Shown here: positions 11,240 through 22,298 of the stretch, piece by piece
How the letters are laid out: each line of letters starts with the position of its first letter
Numbering within the stretch: position 1 is the stretch's first letter
NCBI GenBank assembly: GCA_946902875.1
Contig: OX336339.1
Location: 3,280,397 to 3,344,396 of the forward strand
DNA: 64,000 nucleotides
From: Nematopogon swammerdamellus
Lineage: Eukaryota; Arthropoda; Insecta; Lepidoptera; Adelidae
Direction of reading: 5' to 3'
Position numbers and translations under genes: made by a program
Notes under the pieces: generated by a model
What the model saw: the letters and a program-made list of their open reading frames with translations, nothing else
Databases searched by the model: none
Told to the model about the DNA's origin: nothing

Positions 11240-11592
11240 ACGCTGCTCTGTGGAACTAGCATCCCTTATTCCCTGCCACCCGTCCTATCTCCGCATGACT
11301 CGTCGCAGAGAGACTCAGCACCCTTTTGTTGTTGACATTGGGCTTTTGGGTTCTCTAAATCGTTTCTTTGTCGCACCGCTAGAGTGTGGAACTGTCTTCC
11401 GGCGAGTTTATTTCCTGAATCCTTTAACCTGTGTGTCTTCAAGCGTCGTATTAACGGGCTAGACAGCCTAGCAACAGTCCGCAAATCTGCTGGCATGGCA
11501 CCTAACTGAACGTGGTTTCGCGAGGAGAGGTTATTTTGGCTCTGTCAACTGTACCATTGGTCCCTCGGCACAGCCACATTGCTGGTTTACAT
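11240..11592 (+). pseudogene. LINE RT C-terminal relic with 3' tail
   Basis: Reads ELASLIPCHPSYLRMTRRR, HPFVVDI then, after a frameshift, SLNRSFVAPLRVWN-like text and FKRRINGLDSLATV. The 3' end GTCCCTCGGCACAGCCAC...GGTTTACATAAAAAAAA resembles the SINE-B tail. Confidence 0.7.
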
Positions 11593-11599
11593 AAAAAAA

Positions 11600-12340
11600 A
11601 ATACAACATAATAAATAGTAAATATGACTTAACACATACATATAGGTATACATATATAATTGGCCATTGAGAGAACAGTGCTAATGTGCAGAAAATGTTA
11701 CACTGAGGAGGTCATGTAAAAATTGTAAATATTCTTTTTATCCGCAGTCTGGTTTTCCTCGGTTTCGGTGTACCGAAAGACAATGGCGTGGTGGGCTAGG
11801 ATTCCATTGAGTTCAGAAGGGACTTAGCCCTCATGTGTGTACATTTTCCTAATTTCGAAAAAAATTCTTATAGTTTACAGGAAAACCTAAACGAAAATCC
11901 AAAATTGTATAGTTCTCACGATAATCGGAATGGTACGGAACCCTCTCCACGCTAGTTCGACTCGCACTTGACCGCTTTTCGCCACATCTTCACCACGTAA
12001 TTCAATAAAGTTTTAGTGTTTCAAAACTACTGATATATCATCGACAAACATTAGCGCGGCGAGCGTGCTGGGTACACTTGGCGTCGGCAGAGACGGGGCT
12101 TCGGCGGACTTTTCAGAAATTGATTTTTTGTAGGTTTTCATAATATTAATTTTAGATTAGTTTTAGTTTTAGTGTATTAGTTATTTAGTTTTAATTTTGA
12201 ATAAAAATTGATGGGCATTTGAGTAAATGGAAAAGTAAAATTCTAATAATACCTATAACTTACATAATCTATTAGCTCAATATCATCTTTAATGCAAGTA
12301 GATATATCATTACCATAAATAAAAAAAACTAATTTCCGTT
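11600..12340. other. AT-rich stretch, nothing recognised
   Basis: No host exon recognised. A fragment near 11930-11990 (ACGGAACCC, ACTCGCACTTGACCGC) belongs to the ACCGGCCAAGTG repeat family, reversed. Confidence 0.35.
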
Positions 12341-12344
12341 TAAG

Positions 12345-12715
12345 GTACTTAAAGGAGTCGGGGGACCGCTAAGTAAATTCCTGCGCAGTTTTGAGTTTTT
12401 ATATTTTATTTACTTAACGGTCCTCCGGCTCCTTTAAGTAAGTAAACGGAAATTATTTTTGACTTTTTAAGGGTCGGGGTTTATGAAATTTGTAATTTAA
12501 CGTTTATTTCGAGCTTTATAAAAAAAACGCATGCACATCTATCCACTTTTTAAGATAATAATTGTTTTATTACTTAATTACTTGATTACTTCATTACAAC
12601 CATGGCTGAGAACAATCCCGATTAAAGCAGATTTCTAATAAAAAAAAAACAAGGCACACCCATACACACACGTTAAACTTATAACACTCCTCGTTTTTCG
12701 TCGGGGGTTAAAATA
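12345..12715 (-). mobile_element. MITE-like repeat with internal hairpin, inverted copy
   Basis: Hairpin arms GGAGTCGGGGGACCGCTAAG / TTAACGGTCCTCCGGCTCC at 12354-12437. The far end has CACCCATACACACACG and GTCGGGGGTTA, the reverse of the 7720-8185 copy. Confidence 0.65.
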
Positions 12716-13320
12716 GCAATGGTTCCAGTATGGAGCCTTGAGGAACCCCATAGAAATCGATTCTTCCTATGACTTATTGCCATTGACATCACAAACCTGC
12801 CATGCTGAAAATGAGACATTTGGCATTATTTTAACGTGAAATACTAACATGAAATTTAGGTAATATAGTTAAAATATTGGCGGCTATAAAACAAGGTACC
12901 AGTATTTAGGCGACATGTAATGTATTTGCTTATAATTATAAAGATAGTTATGCGAATGATAAGTGGTTAATTAGTCAAAAAAACATATTTCCTCGACAAA
13001 AAATCACCTTAAAACATGCCAAGGTCAATCGGAACTCAGCTGTAGGTAGTGAAAATAACTTGTAATTACTAAGTATGTATAATAATAAAAAGCAGTTTAG
13101 TCACGGTTGTGAAATTACATACCTATGAATAATTCCACTAAGTGTTATATGTGTAAATGCACATATTATATTTTCTAAAACGTGACATTTTATTATTCGT
13201 CTTTCAATATAATAATGTACAAATTCACTTATTAGAAAATCACAATAACAATGAAAAAAAAAAAAACTAAAACTAAAATTAACACCTATTAAATAAATTA
13301 AATAAATATGAATGAGGTTT
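12716..13320. other. AT-rich stretch, nothing recognised
   Basis: No gene, RNA or named repeat seen. Confidence 0.35.
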
Positions 13321-13334
13321 TGATATTTTGGCGT

Positions 13335-14035
13335 TCCATGGCAGCTGCTATGACGAACTTGCTTCCCTCATCCCTTCTCCTCCTCCTGTTCGCCTTCGCC
13401 AAACGCGCAATACTCTTGCGGAACATCCCTTTGTAGTCGACAGAAGAATTCTTCAAACGGCACGATTATCTCAATCGTTCTTGTGTCGCACTGCAAACGT
13501 GTGGAACGGGTTTTTTTTTTTTTTTTTTATTGAAACTGACACAGTTGGCTACCTACCTACAACCTACAACATCCGTGATGTCAGCCCATAACACCGGGTG
13601 AACTTGGTGCCACGTCAGTGCTTCCCTTCGGTCGGGCCGGCTACACTGAACTGGACGGAAAACACAAACTATTTACATAGCCGTTTCGACCGACCTTTCA
13701 TTCAGTGCGGTGGTACCAACCCGGGCGGGTTTAACCCTACCACCTAGTAATATAAGAAGGGAGTCATATCCCTTAGTCGCCTTTTACGACATACACGGGG
13801 AGAGATGCAGTGGGGCTATTCTTTTAAAGTACCGGCCCCACACGGTACAAAACAAGCTTCCGGGGAATATCTTTCCCCACTCCTACAATCCACCGATCTT
13901 CAAAACGCGGGTTAATAGCCTTCCCCCAGCGACATTAGTCCACCTCCAAGCCGGACTGGCAACTCCTCGGCGGTGAAATTGGCTGCGCGTGAGGCTTCGA
14001 CCTCGGGCACAGCCACCCAGTTCGGGAGCAATAAA
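13335..14035 (+). pseudogene. LINE RT C-terminal relic split by a SINE-A
   Basis: Left part reads CYDELASLIPSPPPVRLR, HPFVVDRRILQTARLS and ANVWN. The right part resumes at about 13856 as KLPGNIFPHSYNPPIFKTR then NSLPPATLVHLQAG and a tail CTCGGGCACAGCCACCC..AGCAATAAAAAA. The SINE sits exactly in the conserved 'WN-LP' segment. Confidence 0.75.
13509..13855 (-). mobile_element. SINE-A inserted into a LINE relic
   Basis: Poly(T) then TTGAAACTGACACAGTTGGC to reversed head GGGGCTATTC..CCCACACGGTACAAAA. Confidence 0.85.
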
Positions 14036-14149
14036 AAAAGAGCGATTGATAATGAGCATGTACGAGTATATACAGATTCCGATTTTTTTTTATATTTTAG
14101 TACTAAGCATTACTAGCTTTTTATATTTCTTCATTAAATAAATGCAAAG

Positions 14150-14550
14150 CCGAAAATCGAGATAAATAAAAATACGTCCCTACCAGGATTCGAACCAGGA
14201 ACTTCGGCTTGAGTCGCCAACGCGTTACCAATTCCGTCACAGGGCCGATTAAATTTTTTTTTTATTTTTCTTTTTTTATGGATCCTGACACGGTTGGCTA
14301 CATCACCTACAACATCCGTGATGTCAGTCCATAACAACGGTTGAATTAGGTGCCATGTCAGCTATTCCCTTTTGAAAACACGAACTATTTACTTAGCCGT
14401 TCCCACCGACGTTTCATTCAGTGCGGTGGTGTGATCAGAGTGGTGGTACCAACCCGGGCGGGATAAACCATAACACGTAGTAAGGTAAGAAGGGAAGGGA
14501 CCTACAGTTTAACGTGTAATCCGAACCACACTCCGAAACACACCAAACAT
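14150..14550 (-). mobile_element. SINE-A copy followed by a tRNA-like segment
   Basis: SINE-A minus copy (14268-14545). To its left, at 14175-14245, the minus strand carries a tRNA-like block with box A-like GACGGAATTGGTAACGCG and box B GGTTCGAATCC. Confidence 0.65.
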
Positions 14551-14554
14551 TATC

Positions 14555-14815
14555 TATTCTCTATTCTAAATTATCTATTCTCTATTATCGAGTCTCAATT
14601 CTCAATTCTCAATTCTCTATTCTCAATTCTCTATTATCTATTCTCTATTCTGTTTCTCTATTCTCTATTATCTATTCTCTATTCTCTATTCTCTATTCTC
14701 TATTCTCTATTCTCTATTCTCTATTCTCTATTCTCTATTCTCTATTCTCTATTCTCTATTCTCTATTCTCTTTTCTCTATTCTCTATTCTCTATTCTTCA
14801 TTCTTCATTCTTTAT
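14555..14815. repeat. CTATTCT heptamer satellite
   Basis: About 240 bp of CTATTCT/CTATTCTCTATTCT repeats, with degenerate CTCAATTCT variants at the left end. Confidence 0.9.
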
Positions 14816-15349
14816 TCATCATCCATAGACAGTACACTGCACTCGGATTCGTGATATTTTAACATTTAACATTTAGAATTTTGCCAGTTTGATTATCACA
14901 GCGAAGAAGAACTGGCAAGAAACTTCGCTTACAAAATTATACATTTAAAAAAATGTTTGCCACTGCCTACACAGTACGAGTGAACAGCAGAATTGAACAG
15001 CTTTTCGTAAAAGGACAGGATTGTACGATCGAAAAAAGTACAACAACGACCGCAGGACCGTGCAATTTCATTTTAATTTTGAACACGAGATGGCCGCCAA
15101 CCGCAGCATTGACCGCCGCTCCGGCTCACCCTTGACACACAAACTCGGTACGCAATACCCGCCCCGCTCAATCTGGGGCAGAATTCTCCTTGAAATTGTT
15201 TTCCCGCCGGAAGTTGCCGCCAATTCGGAATAAAAATGGCGGCGCGGGCGTGCGTGCCGTCGGCCGTGGCGATGCGGAGGCGAAACGACATAAGGCGAAG
15301 GAGGACCTATACATTTCATTAACAGAAATAACAAAAAATAAACAAGTAC

Positions 15350-15750
15350 GTAAACCGGCCAAGTGCGACTCGTACTCGCGCACCGAGCGTTCCGTATCGC
15401 CATGTCATGGTTAGCGCCACTCAAGCCATCTATGGCGTGTTATGAAATGCTTCATATTTGTTAAATGTCATGATTATTTAAAATGCTTCACACTCTATTC
15501 GGTAGATGGCGCGCGTGCATTCACTTTTTGGTTTCTTCTATGAGAACCCCGTGAATTTTTTACTTTTCTTATTTTTCTTATTTGTTGTTTCATTCGCCAT
15601 AGTAACGCATATTCTGTGAAAGTTTCAACTGGCTACCTATTACGGTTCAAGAGATACAGCCCTCGGACAGTCGGACGGACGGACGGACAGACAGACAGAC
15701 GGGGTAGACTTAGTAATAAGGTCCGGTACCGGATACGGAACCCTAAAATC
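15350..15750 (+). repeat. 'ACCGGCCAAGTGCGAC' interspersed repeat, full-length type
   Basis: Starts AAACCGGCCAAGTGCGACTC and ends GGATACGGAACCCTAAAATC, with (GGAC/CAGA)n near the right end. Shows both typical ends of the family. Confidence 0.65.
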
Positions 15751-16177
15751 ATTAAAAAAATAAGACAAATAAAGGTAAAACAAATTATTTCCCAAAAATT
15801 AATATTTAAAATTTACTGAAAATATTTAGGGATAAGAAAATCACACAGTTGTGACGATTTTCAGGAAACAAATTAACGTTTGAACAAACTCTTCATTGCC
15901 TAGTTAGAGTATGAAGGGGCTTTAAGACACGAAATAAGTCAAATACGAACGAGATTTCATGAATTTATATTTGTTTGAAAATAAAAAAATTCCTACTATT
16001 AAAAACGCGAGGCGTTGAACTCTAACGTATGGGAGGTTTTACAAGTGACACTGCGGAGCGGATGCATTACCATGGTGCGGGTTTCACACGATCAATATCC
16101 TACCATCAGTCGGTAGGTAATACTGATTGTAAGACACACGGTCGGCTCACGACTGTATACCAACAGTACACCAAACG

Positions 16178-16341
16178 GAAAACGGCTATGTAAATAGTTC
16201 ATGTTTTCCGTCCAGTTCAGTGTAGCCGACATGAAATGAAGGGAAGCACTGACATGGCACCTAGTTCACCCGGTGTTATGGGCTGACATCACGAATGTTG
16301 TAGGTGATGTAGCCAACAGTGTCAGTTTCCATAAAAAAAAA
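16178..16341 (+). mobile_element. SINE-A tail fragment
   Basis: AACGGCTATGTAAATAG... to GTCAGTTTCCATAAAAAA. Confidence 0.8.
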
Positions 16342-16394
16342 TGATAATATCAACAACATGGAATTAATTATAAATACGACATTTTGTTTATGTT

Positions 16395-16647
16395 TTACTC
16401 AGCAGGGATTGCATCCCTACAAGCTGGACTTACCGCAGTTGCAGACCAACCGGTCCTGCAGATCTTTCCTCTACAGAACCGATAAACTCTAGAACGCTCT
16501 TCCTGTCCATATATTACCCCCTAAGTACAGTCTCGGGTCCTTCAAGAGGGGCATGAATGGTCACCTGTCAGGCCGGCATTGCATTCGCAACCCCCGTATA
16601 CGACTGAATGTCCATGGGCGTCATTAGACACCTTATGGGTGGATGGG
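16395..16647 (+). pseudogene. LINE RT C-terminal relic
   Basis: GGGATTGCATCCCTACAAGC..CTAGAACGCTCTTCC..GGTCCTTCAAGAGGGGC..CAGGCCGGCATTGCATTC corresponds to the [28 protein letters not shown] text of the 37037-37290 copy. Confidence 0.65.
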
Positions 16648-16905
16648 CGCCAACTGTAGGTCCCGTCCCTTGCCCCTTACTAGGTGGTAGGCTCAAATTG
16701 TAGCCGACTGGGTTGGTACCACCGTACTGGATGTAAGATGGCCGCAAGCAACCTCGGTTGTGTTCTCCTCTAGTCCAGTATAGCCAGCAATCCAGGGAAG
16801 TCTCCGGTATGGCACCTACCTTCTCGGAGGTGATATTGGCTGGTTAGAGCATGTGCTTTGGCCCTCCGAATCAGTCACCCATACCGGATTACATAAAAAA
16901 AAACA
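16648..16905 (+). mobile_element. SINE-B body and tail
   Basis: CTGTAGGTCCCGTCCCTTGC to GGATTACATAAAAAAA. Confidence 0.85.
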
Positions 16906-17204
16906 TATCGCGCTTTCAATAAAAAAAAGATGCTTTCTAAAAATATCTCCAAAGATAATAAATGTTTTCTCCAATGAACGTAAATATTAAAGGCAATAAA
17001 GTTTATGTTGCAGCCCTTTCAACTTTCTTTTGAAGTTGTGGTGACGTCACTTATTAAGTATATACTTAGTGGCCGGTTTAAACGTTGTTTGGGATTCGAA
17101 TCCTAACATACGTCAAAGAGTTTGTTCGCTGAAACTTTTATTTACTCATGTACGCTTTTAGCAGATATTTCTGTGCCAGATAACTTCCCAATACATATAG
17201 ATAT

Positions 17205-17412
17205 TTTTTTATGGAACAGTTGGCTACAACACCTACAACATCCGCAATGTCAGCCCATAACACCAGGTGATATAGGTACCATGTCAGTGCTTCCCTTCAT
17301 TTCATGTCGGCTACACTGAACTGGACGGAAAATTTACATAGCGGTTATTCCGATGGTCGTCGTCTCTTGGGCTGACGTGATCAGCCTACTGCCACTTGTG
17401 CTTAGCCTAGGT
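17205..17412 (-). mobile_element. SINE-A tail fragment joined to an RTE-type LINE scrap
   Basis: TTTTTTATGGAACAGTTGGC..CTGAACTGGACGG, then at 17343 TTATTCCGATGGTCGTCGTC..CCACTTGTGCTTAGCC, which matches the RTE-type relic at 19385-19665. Confidence 0.6.
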
Positions 17413-17489
17413 AAAGGGAGAATGTATTGCATATGCATGTTACAAACATAGCAATGCAGCATCCCATGCTGAGTAATCGTAAAACAAAC

Positions 17490-17790
17490 ATGGCCGCCCC
17501 CGCCCCCGCCCCCGCTCCCGCCCCCGCCCCCGCCGCCACCGCCACAGCCGCCGCCCCCGCCGCCACCGCCACAGCCGCCGCCTCCGCCGCCACCGCCACA
17601 GCCGCCGCCTCCGCCGCCACCGCCACAGCCGCCGCCTCCGCCGCCACCGCCACAGCCGCCGCCTCCGCCGCCACCGCCACAGCCGCCGCCTCCGCCGCCA
17701 CCGCCACAGCCGCCGCCTCCGCCGCCGCCTCCGCCGCCTCCTCCGCCGCCGCCTCCGCCGCCTCCTCCGCCGCCGCCTCCGCCGCCGGCA
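17490..17790. repeat. GC-rich minisatellite (CCCGCC, 27-bp CCGCCACCGCCACAGCCGCC type, then CCGCCTCCG)
   Basis: Three zones: CCCGCC hexamers at about 17492-17532, about six 27-bp units (GCCGCCACCGCCACAGCC..), and CCGCCGCCTCC repeats to about 17785. Open in several frames on both strands because of composition, so not called coding. Confidence 0.9.
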
Positions 17791-17999
17791 CACTTTTCTG
17801 TCTGAGTTCGGCTCGCGCCTTGTAACCTAGAATTTAATTCTTATTATCGATTCACGCTCTCCCACGCCGCCCTCCTAGCGCTTAACCCTGATTCGTGCCA
17901 CTTACATAAATAGAAAATTATTTTTACGGCTCTCGCTCATTCAAGTTTACGGCCCTTTGGATTTTTTAAGCAACGCATAAGATAAGAGTTATATAAAAA

Positions 18000-18570
18000 C
18001 AAAAAACCGGCCAAGTGCGAGTCGGACTCGCGCACCGAGGTTTCCGTACCATCACACAATATGTTTGTATTATGTATGTACAAAAATAATTGTCTTTTGG
18101 GAAATCACGAAACGCCTAAATAAAAAATACACCAATTTGACTGTCAGGCATTCGTTCAGTTGAAATATACAAAAATATACCTATTTGTTATATGACATAA
18201 CTACAAAACAATTTTCGGATTTTTCCTTTACTTGTGATGTGAGACCTTGCTTCTTGTCAAATTTCATGATTCTAGGTTAACGGGAAGTACTCTATCTATT
18301 TGGATTATTCTATTATGATTTGATTTGCCAGTAGCAAAATATGTGACTTAAATGGCCGTTACTATTGATTGCGTTGACTTAGAAGCTTACATTTTTAACT
18401 TCTTAGGAAACGTAGACCTTGGTATTTTTTTATATTAATTTCAACTTGATACCTCTACCCGTTCCTGAGAAAAAGGGTCTTGACAGACCGACAGCCAGCC
18501 AGCCAGCCAGCCAGCCAGACGGACAACAAAGTGATCCTATAAGGGTTCCGTTTTATACTCCTTTGAGGTA
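18000..18570 (+). repeat. 'ACCGGCCAAGTGCGAG' repeat, diverged, with CCAG microsatellite
   Basis: AACCGGCCAAGTGCGAGTCG at the left; (CCAG)n at 18491-18520; ends AAGGGTTCCGTTTTATACTC. Confidence 0.55.
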
Positions 18571-18934
18571 AAGCAACTCAAAAACAATCAGATAATTGCT
18601 TTACTTACACCTCAACTAAGCGGGATAGAGCAAGAAGTTCAGCTCGTTGATAGACCAAGAAAAAGTTTAATCACTTTGTAAAGTGAATGTGAAACTGGCG
18701 TGCAGACAGCTGCAGCTAGCGAGGCGCATTGCGCCGCAAAACCGACGACGCGACGACGACGACGCTATCTCGCGATTACTTTGGGCAAATAAAACAAATT
18801 GCCTGGATTTACAGTCGCCTTAGAGCCGACAGCTTTGACGTGATATTCTGATGAAAATATTTTAAAAAGTAATTCACGCTGACCGCGATACAGAAGCGAA
18901 ACAGAAGCGTTGTTACATCGTTGTTGTTGTTACA

Positions 18935-19070
18935 CACAACGGGATAAAACAAAAACTATGACGAACCATACTGAATGTGCATATGTCTCAATGTAATATT
19001 ATTATTGTTGTGTGTTCTTTATGGCGAAATAAATATCTATCTATCATCTTTAAAATAAGCTTGAATTTAT
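18935..19070 (+). repeat. LINE/SINE 3' tail, copy 1
   Basis: CAACGGGATAAAACAAAAAC..GTGTTCTTTATGGCGAAATAAATATCTATC; second copy at 38757-38885. Confidence 0.55.
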
Positions 19071-19167
19071 TGATCCTCAAATTTTTCGATGATCTATTTC
19101 ACTGTGAAGACATGTTAGCATCTGGATCCCAAACCCCAGTCTCAATACTAAAATTATCTTGCTTCTA

Positions 19168-19320
19168 ACTAGGTGAAAGGCTGAAAGTGTAGCCGACTGG
19201 TTTAGTATCACCGTACCGGACGAACGATGGCAAGCGACACACAAATGTTTCCTCCTGCCCGTTGTGGAGTCCAGTATTATCATTGTCAGCAATACAAAAA
19301 TAAGTCTCCCTTGTGACTTA
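19168..19320 (+). mobile_element. SINE-B fragment, diverged
   Basis: CTAGGTGAAAGGCTGAAAGT..CACCGTACCGGACGAACGATGG..GGAGTCCAGTAT. Confidence 0.5.
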
Positions 19321-19384
19321 CTCCCTTGTGTCTCTCGTGACACCTTATCGCAAATGTATATGTCAATGTCAATGTATCGTCAGT

Positions 19385-19665
19385 CAGTCAGTCAGTCAGC
19401 GTGTAAGCGTCCACTGCTGGACATATACCTCTCTAATTTTCCTCCAGTCCTCCCGGCCTTCAGCGATACGGAACCATTGCTTTCCGCCGACGTACTTGAT
19501 GTCGTCGTCCCACCTGGCGGGTGGTCTTCCCACACTCCGTCCACGGCCGCCAGTGTAGGACACGGTTACTCCAACGGTCATCGTCTCTTCGGCTAACGTG
19601 CCCGGCCCACTGCCACTTGAGCTTAGCCACCCGGTGTCCAATATCGACTACTTTGTGATAGTATA
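19385..19665 (-). pseudogene. RTE-type LINE RT C-terminal relic
   Basis: Minus strand reads GHRVAKLKWQWAGHVSRRDD, RWSNRVLHWRPWTECGKTTR then RRHQVRRRKAMVPYR with frame disruption. 'KLKWQWAGHV.RR' and 'GRP..RW.DD' are typical of RTE-like C-termini. The left end has a (CAGT)n run. Confidence 0.75.
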
Positions 19666-19674
19666 TCACGAGTC

Positions 19675-19835
19675 AGTAGTATATGTAGTATATGTATGTA
19701 TATATTCTTTATTGAACACCAATGTATACAAATTAGGCACAATAGGGGAGCTTAATGCCGTGAGGCATTCTATTCTAACCAAACTTTGGGATGTGGGAGA
19801 ATTATATGCAGGCGAACAAGAATAGTTTGTGGCAA
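19675..19835 (-). repeat. Interspersed 3' tail repeat ('ATTCTTTATTGA'), copy 1
   Basis: ATATTCTTTATTGAACACC..GAGGCATTCTATTCTAACC..GATGTGGGAGAA; second copy at 26750-26880. Confidence 0.55.
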
Positions 19836-20039
19836 TGTATTAAGAAGAAAAGCAATATGATAAACTACAAACGAATACTATATGTGATAATGATAACACG
19901 AAATGATATTGGCTGGTCCGAGCATGTGGTCTGGCTAACTGACTCAGTCACTGAATGACTAACTATCGGACTTCATCACCCAACGGAGATTGCATAAAAA
20001 TACTTTCGAATTTCAATCAAAAGTTCCACAAGTGGACAT

Positions 20040-21900
20040 GCAAGTCAACGGCACCGTCCAGAGACGCAACACACGCAGGCCATAGCCCTCCGTGAATGTT
20101 AAACGCCTCGACGCAAAACAAACAAAGAGACAGAACTTCCTAGAGCTCCCCTCTGAATGGCGGAAACTTCTCGTTGGGGGGAAGGTAAATAATCTTCAGA
20201 TCGCGCTGTTTGCGCGTCACCTGGCAACAGTCACCCCACCATCACGTGACTCCGGCGAATCTCCATTTTATTGTCTTCGACGATGTCTCCTAGCATTCTT
20301 TATGCCGATCACGTTACGACTCGTATGCATCGGTCGATATTACGTTTCCATAGATCCGGAGCGAAATAGTCTTGTGCTTGCTCTATCACTCAGCTGATTC
20401 GGATCAATTCGGATCGATCAGAGAAATGATCCGGATCATTCACTCGGATCAGTGACTCATTTTGACTCAGTGATGAATTGTTATTATTGTTGTAGGAGTG
20501 GGTCGTTTATGGTTTTTACGTTAACGAAACGCAATCGTTTGCAGAAAACGGTCAACTAGTTGAAAACCGGCCAAGTGCGAGTCGAACTGCCAGCGAGCGA
20601 GCGAGCAAGCGGAAAGAGCAGACTGATAGACTGACCGACCGATCCACGCCGCGAAGCGGATCAGTAACTGATCCGTCTAGCTAAGAGTAAAAGATTCGAA
20701 TCACTCAATCACTGAATTGATGCGACTCAATCACTGAATCACTGAATTGATGCTCGGTCAATCACTCAGTTGCCAAGACACAAACGTGTTTGGCTCGGAT
20801 CCGAGATGGGAGATGCACCGCTAACGGATGTGACAGGAAATGCTGTGTTTAGATAATCAAAGTAAAAATATCGCGACGCGGCGCCGCATCGATTTGATCG
20901 TACACTCCTACACTTGATCGTCATTGGAAAATGTCTCGCTCAGGGAAAAGGGTGTGTCAGGATCGTTGTCATGTGGAGATAAGTTGTTTCTGCTTACCCA
21001 TTGGGAAACAGACCTGATAATATCTATGTAGGAAAAGGAGATCACGTTTGTACAATATGTCTTCTGAAATGGGATGGAGTACTCTACCACTGGTCATTGT
21101 TTGACAACAATGGACAGTTGACAATAAAATGGCTTGATTTGTGATTTTGACAGTTGAGAAATTGTTAAAGTTATTTTCTCAAATTTCAGATCACTTTCTT
21201 AGCCCATTGCCAATATTATTAAAAGGGTCCGGGACGGAACCTTAAAAATGAATTAAATATTTTGAAGTCTGAATATTTATTTAACCTGAAAAACGCTTGT
21301 TAATTCTAAGTTCTAAACGCAAGATGTAGATGCGCTTGGGAATTTGACATAAATTGAGCTATTAATAAAATGGAAGTTTGTTGACTTCGGAGACCCTGAA
21401 CGGGAGAGGTTCAGTTGTACTATCGTTGTTTCGTCAGCCGATTCCTTCAGAAAACTCTTTATAGTTAGCAGAAATAGCTTGGAGTGGTCTTGGTTTTTAA
21501 CTCAGGCATATATTTTTCAAAATCTACGCCTTCGTTCCACTCAGCAGACCGGACCCAAGGAGCTTTGAACTAGACCAGTCTTGGAGCGGGCGGTGTGGCC
21601 CGATCGTTGTTCTGTGTGTGGACCCAAGACGTGAGCCATCACAGATCTAACTGCACATCAATTCTGCCTCATTCAACATTTTCTCAGTGATTCCATTCAG
21701 AAGGTCGGTGAAGAACAATTATTCAAACGCCACTGACCCGAGCGCACCAGCCTTGCGGCCATAGCACCCACACTGTGTCAAGACTTCATCATGGAACATC
21801 ACTTGAAGAACAGGCGAAGAACAACTTCAAACCCACCGCCTTCCGAGCGCACCATCCTTACGGATATATCACGTAAGTATCATCCAAGTCGGATGCACGC
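20040..21900. other. Unclassified stretch with motif clusters
   Basis: No gene recognised. At 20395-20800 there are dense GGATC and TGACTC/AATCACTGA repeats and a scrap of the ACCGGCCAAGTG repeat (20563-20590). 21500-21890 reads like transcribed sequence with a GTAAGT at about 21871, but I recognise no protein. Confidence 0.3.
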
Positions 21901-21916
21901 ACAGGGATTGCATGTA

Positions 21917-22244
21917 ATGCGAGGTTTACACTCAGCACATGCCACTGCTCCTGCCGCTGCTGCGATTACTGCCCAAAATACTTCTGCAGCAGCATCAACG
22001 CGAGTAACGTGTTTACATTCTCGCGCTGCCCACTTCCCCGCTCACTTCCCGGCTCAATTGGGCTAAGTGAAAACCTCGCATGCGAGGTTTACACTCAGCA
22101 CATGCCACTGCTCCTGCCGCTGCTACGATTACTGCCCAAAATACTTCTGCGGCAGCATCGACGCGAGTAACGTGTTTACATTCTCGCGCTGCCCACTTCC
22201 CTGCTCACTTCCCTGCCCTGTAAGGCTGAGTGTAAGCCTCGCAT
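21917..22244. mobile_element. Two tandem 165-bp MITE copies sharing a border
   Basis: Each begins ATGCGAGGTTTACACTCAGC and ends with its inverted counterpart (copy 2 ends GCTGAGTGTAAGCCTCGCAT). Copy 1 is 21917-22081 and copy 2 is 22080-22244, overlapping at AT. Internal sequence (CATGCCACTGCTCCTGCC, TGCCCAAAATACTTCTGC) is nearly identical. They lie 55 bp inside the nompC intron from its donor. Confidence 0.8.
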
Positions 22245-22298
22245 GACGAAGACGCGCGAAGAACAGGTGATATAAGAGTGATATAAATAAGCAAGTAC

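Larger units (their letters stand above)
1..22298 (-). other. nompC: Presumed nompC intron 1 / flank, filled with interspersed repeats
   Basis: No host exon was recognised. The region contains LINE 3' ends, SINEs, foldbacks, a CR1-like RT, minisatellites and unclassified AT-rich sequence. Whether all of it is nompC intron 1 cannot be decided without the next exon. Confidence 0.45.

Noticed and set aside
14175..14245. Possible functional tRNA gene on the minus strand
   Set aside because: Box A and B-like elements are present, but the anticodon loop lacks the invariant T33 and the acceptor stem has a mismatch; it adjoins a SINE, so it is taken as a tRNA-derived relic.
17402..17825. Poly-Ala and poly-Arg open frames on both strands
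   Set aside because: Pure consequences of the CCGCC minisatellite; no start context, splice sites or domains.
20395..20800. GGATC/TGACTC-rich region as a regulatory module
   Set aside because: Looks like short degenerate tandem repeats; no neighbouring gene start supports a role.
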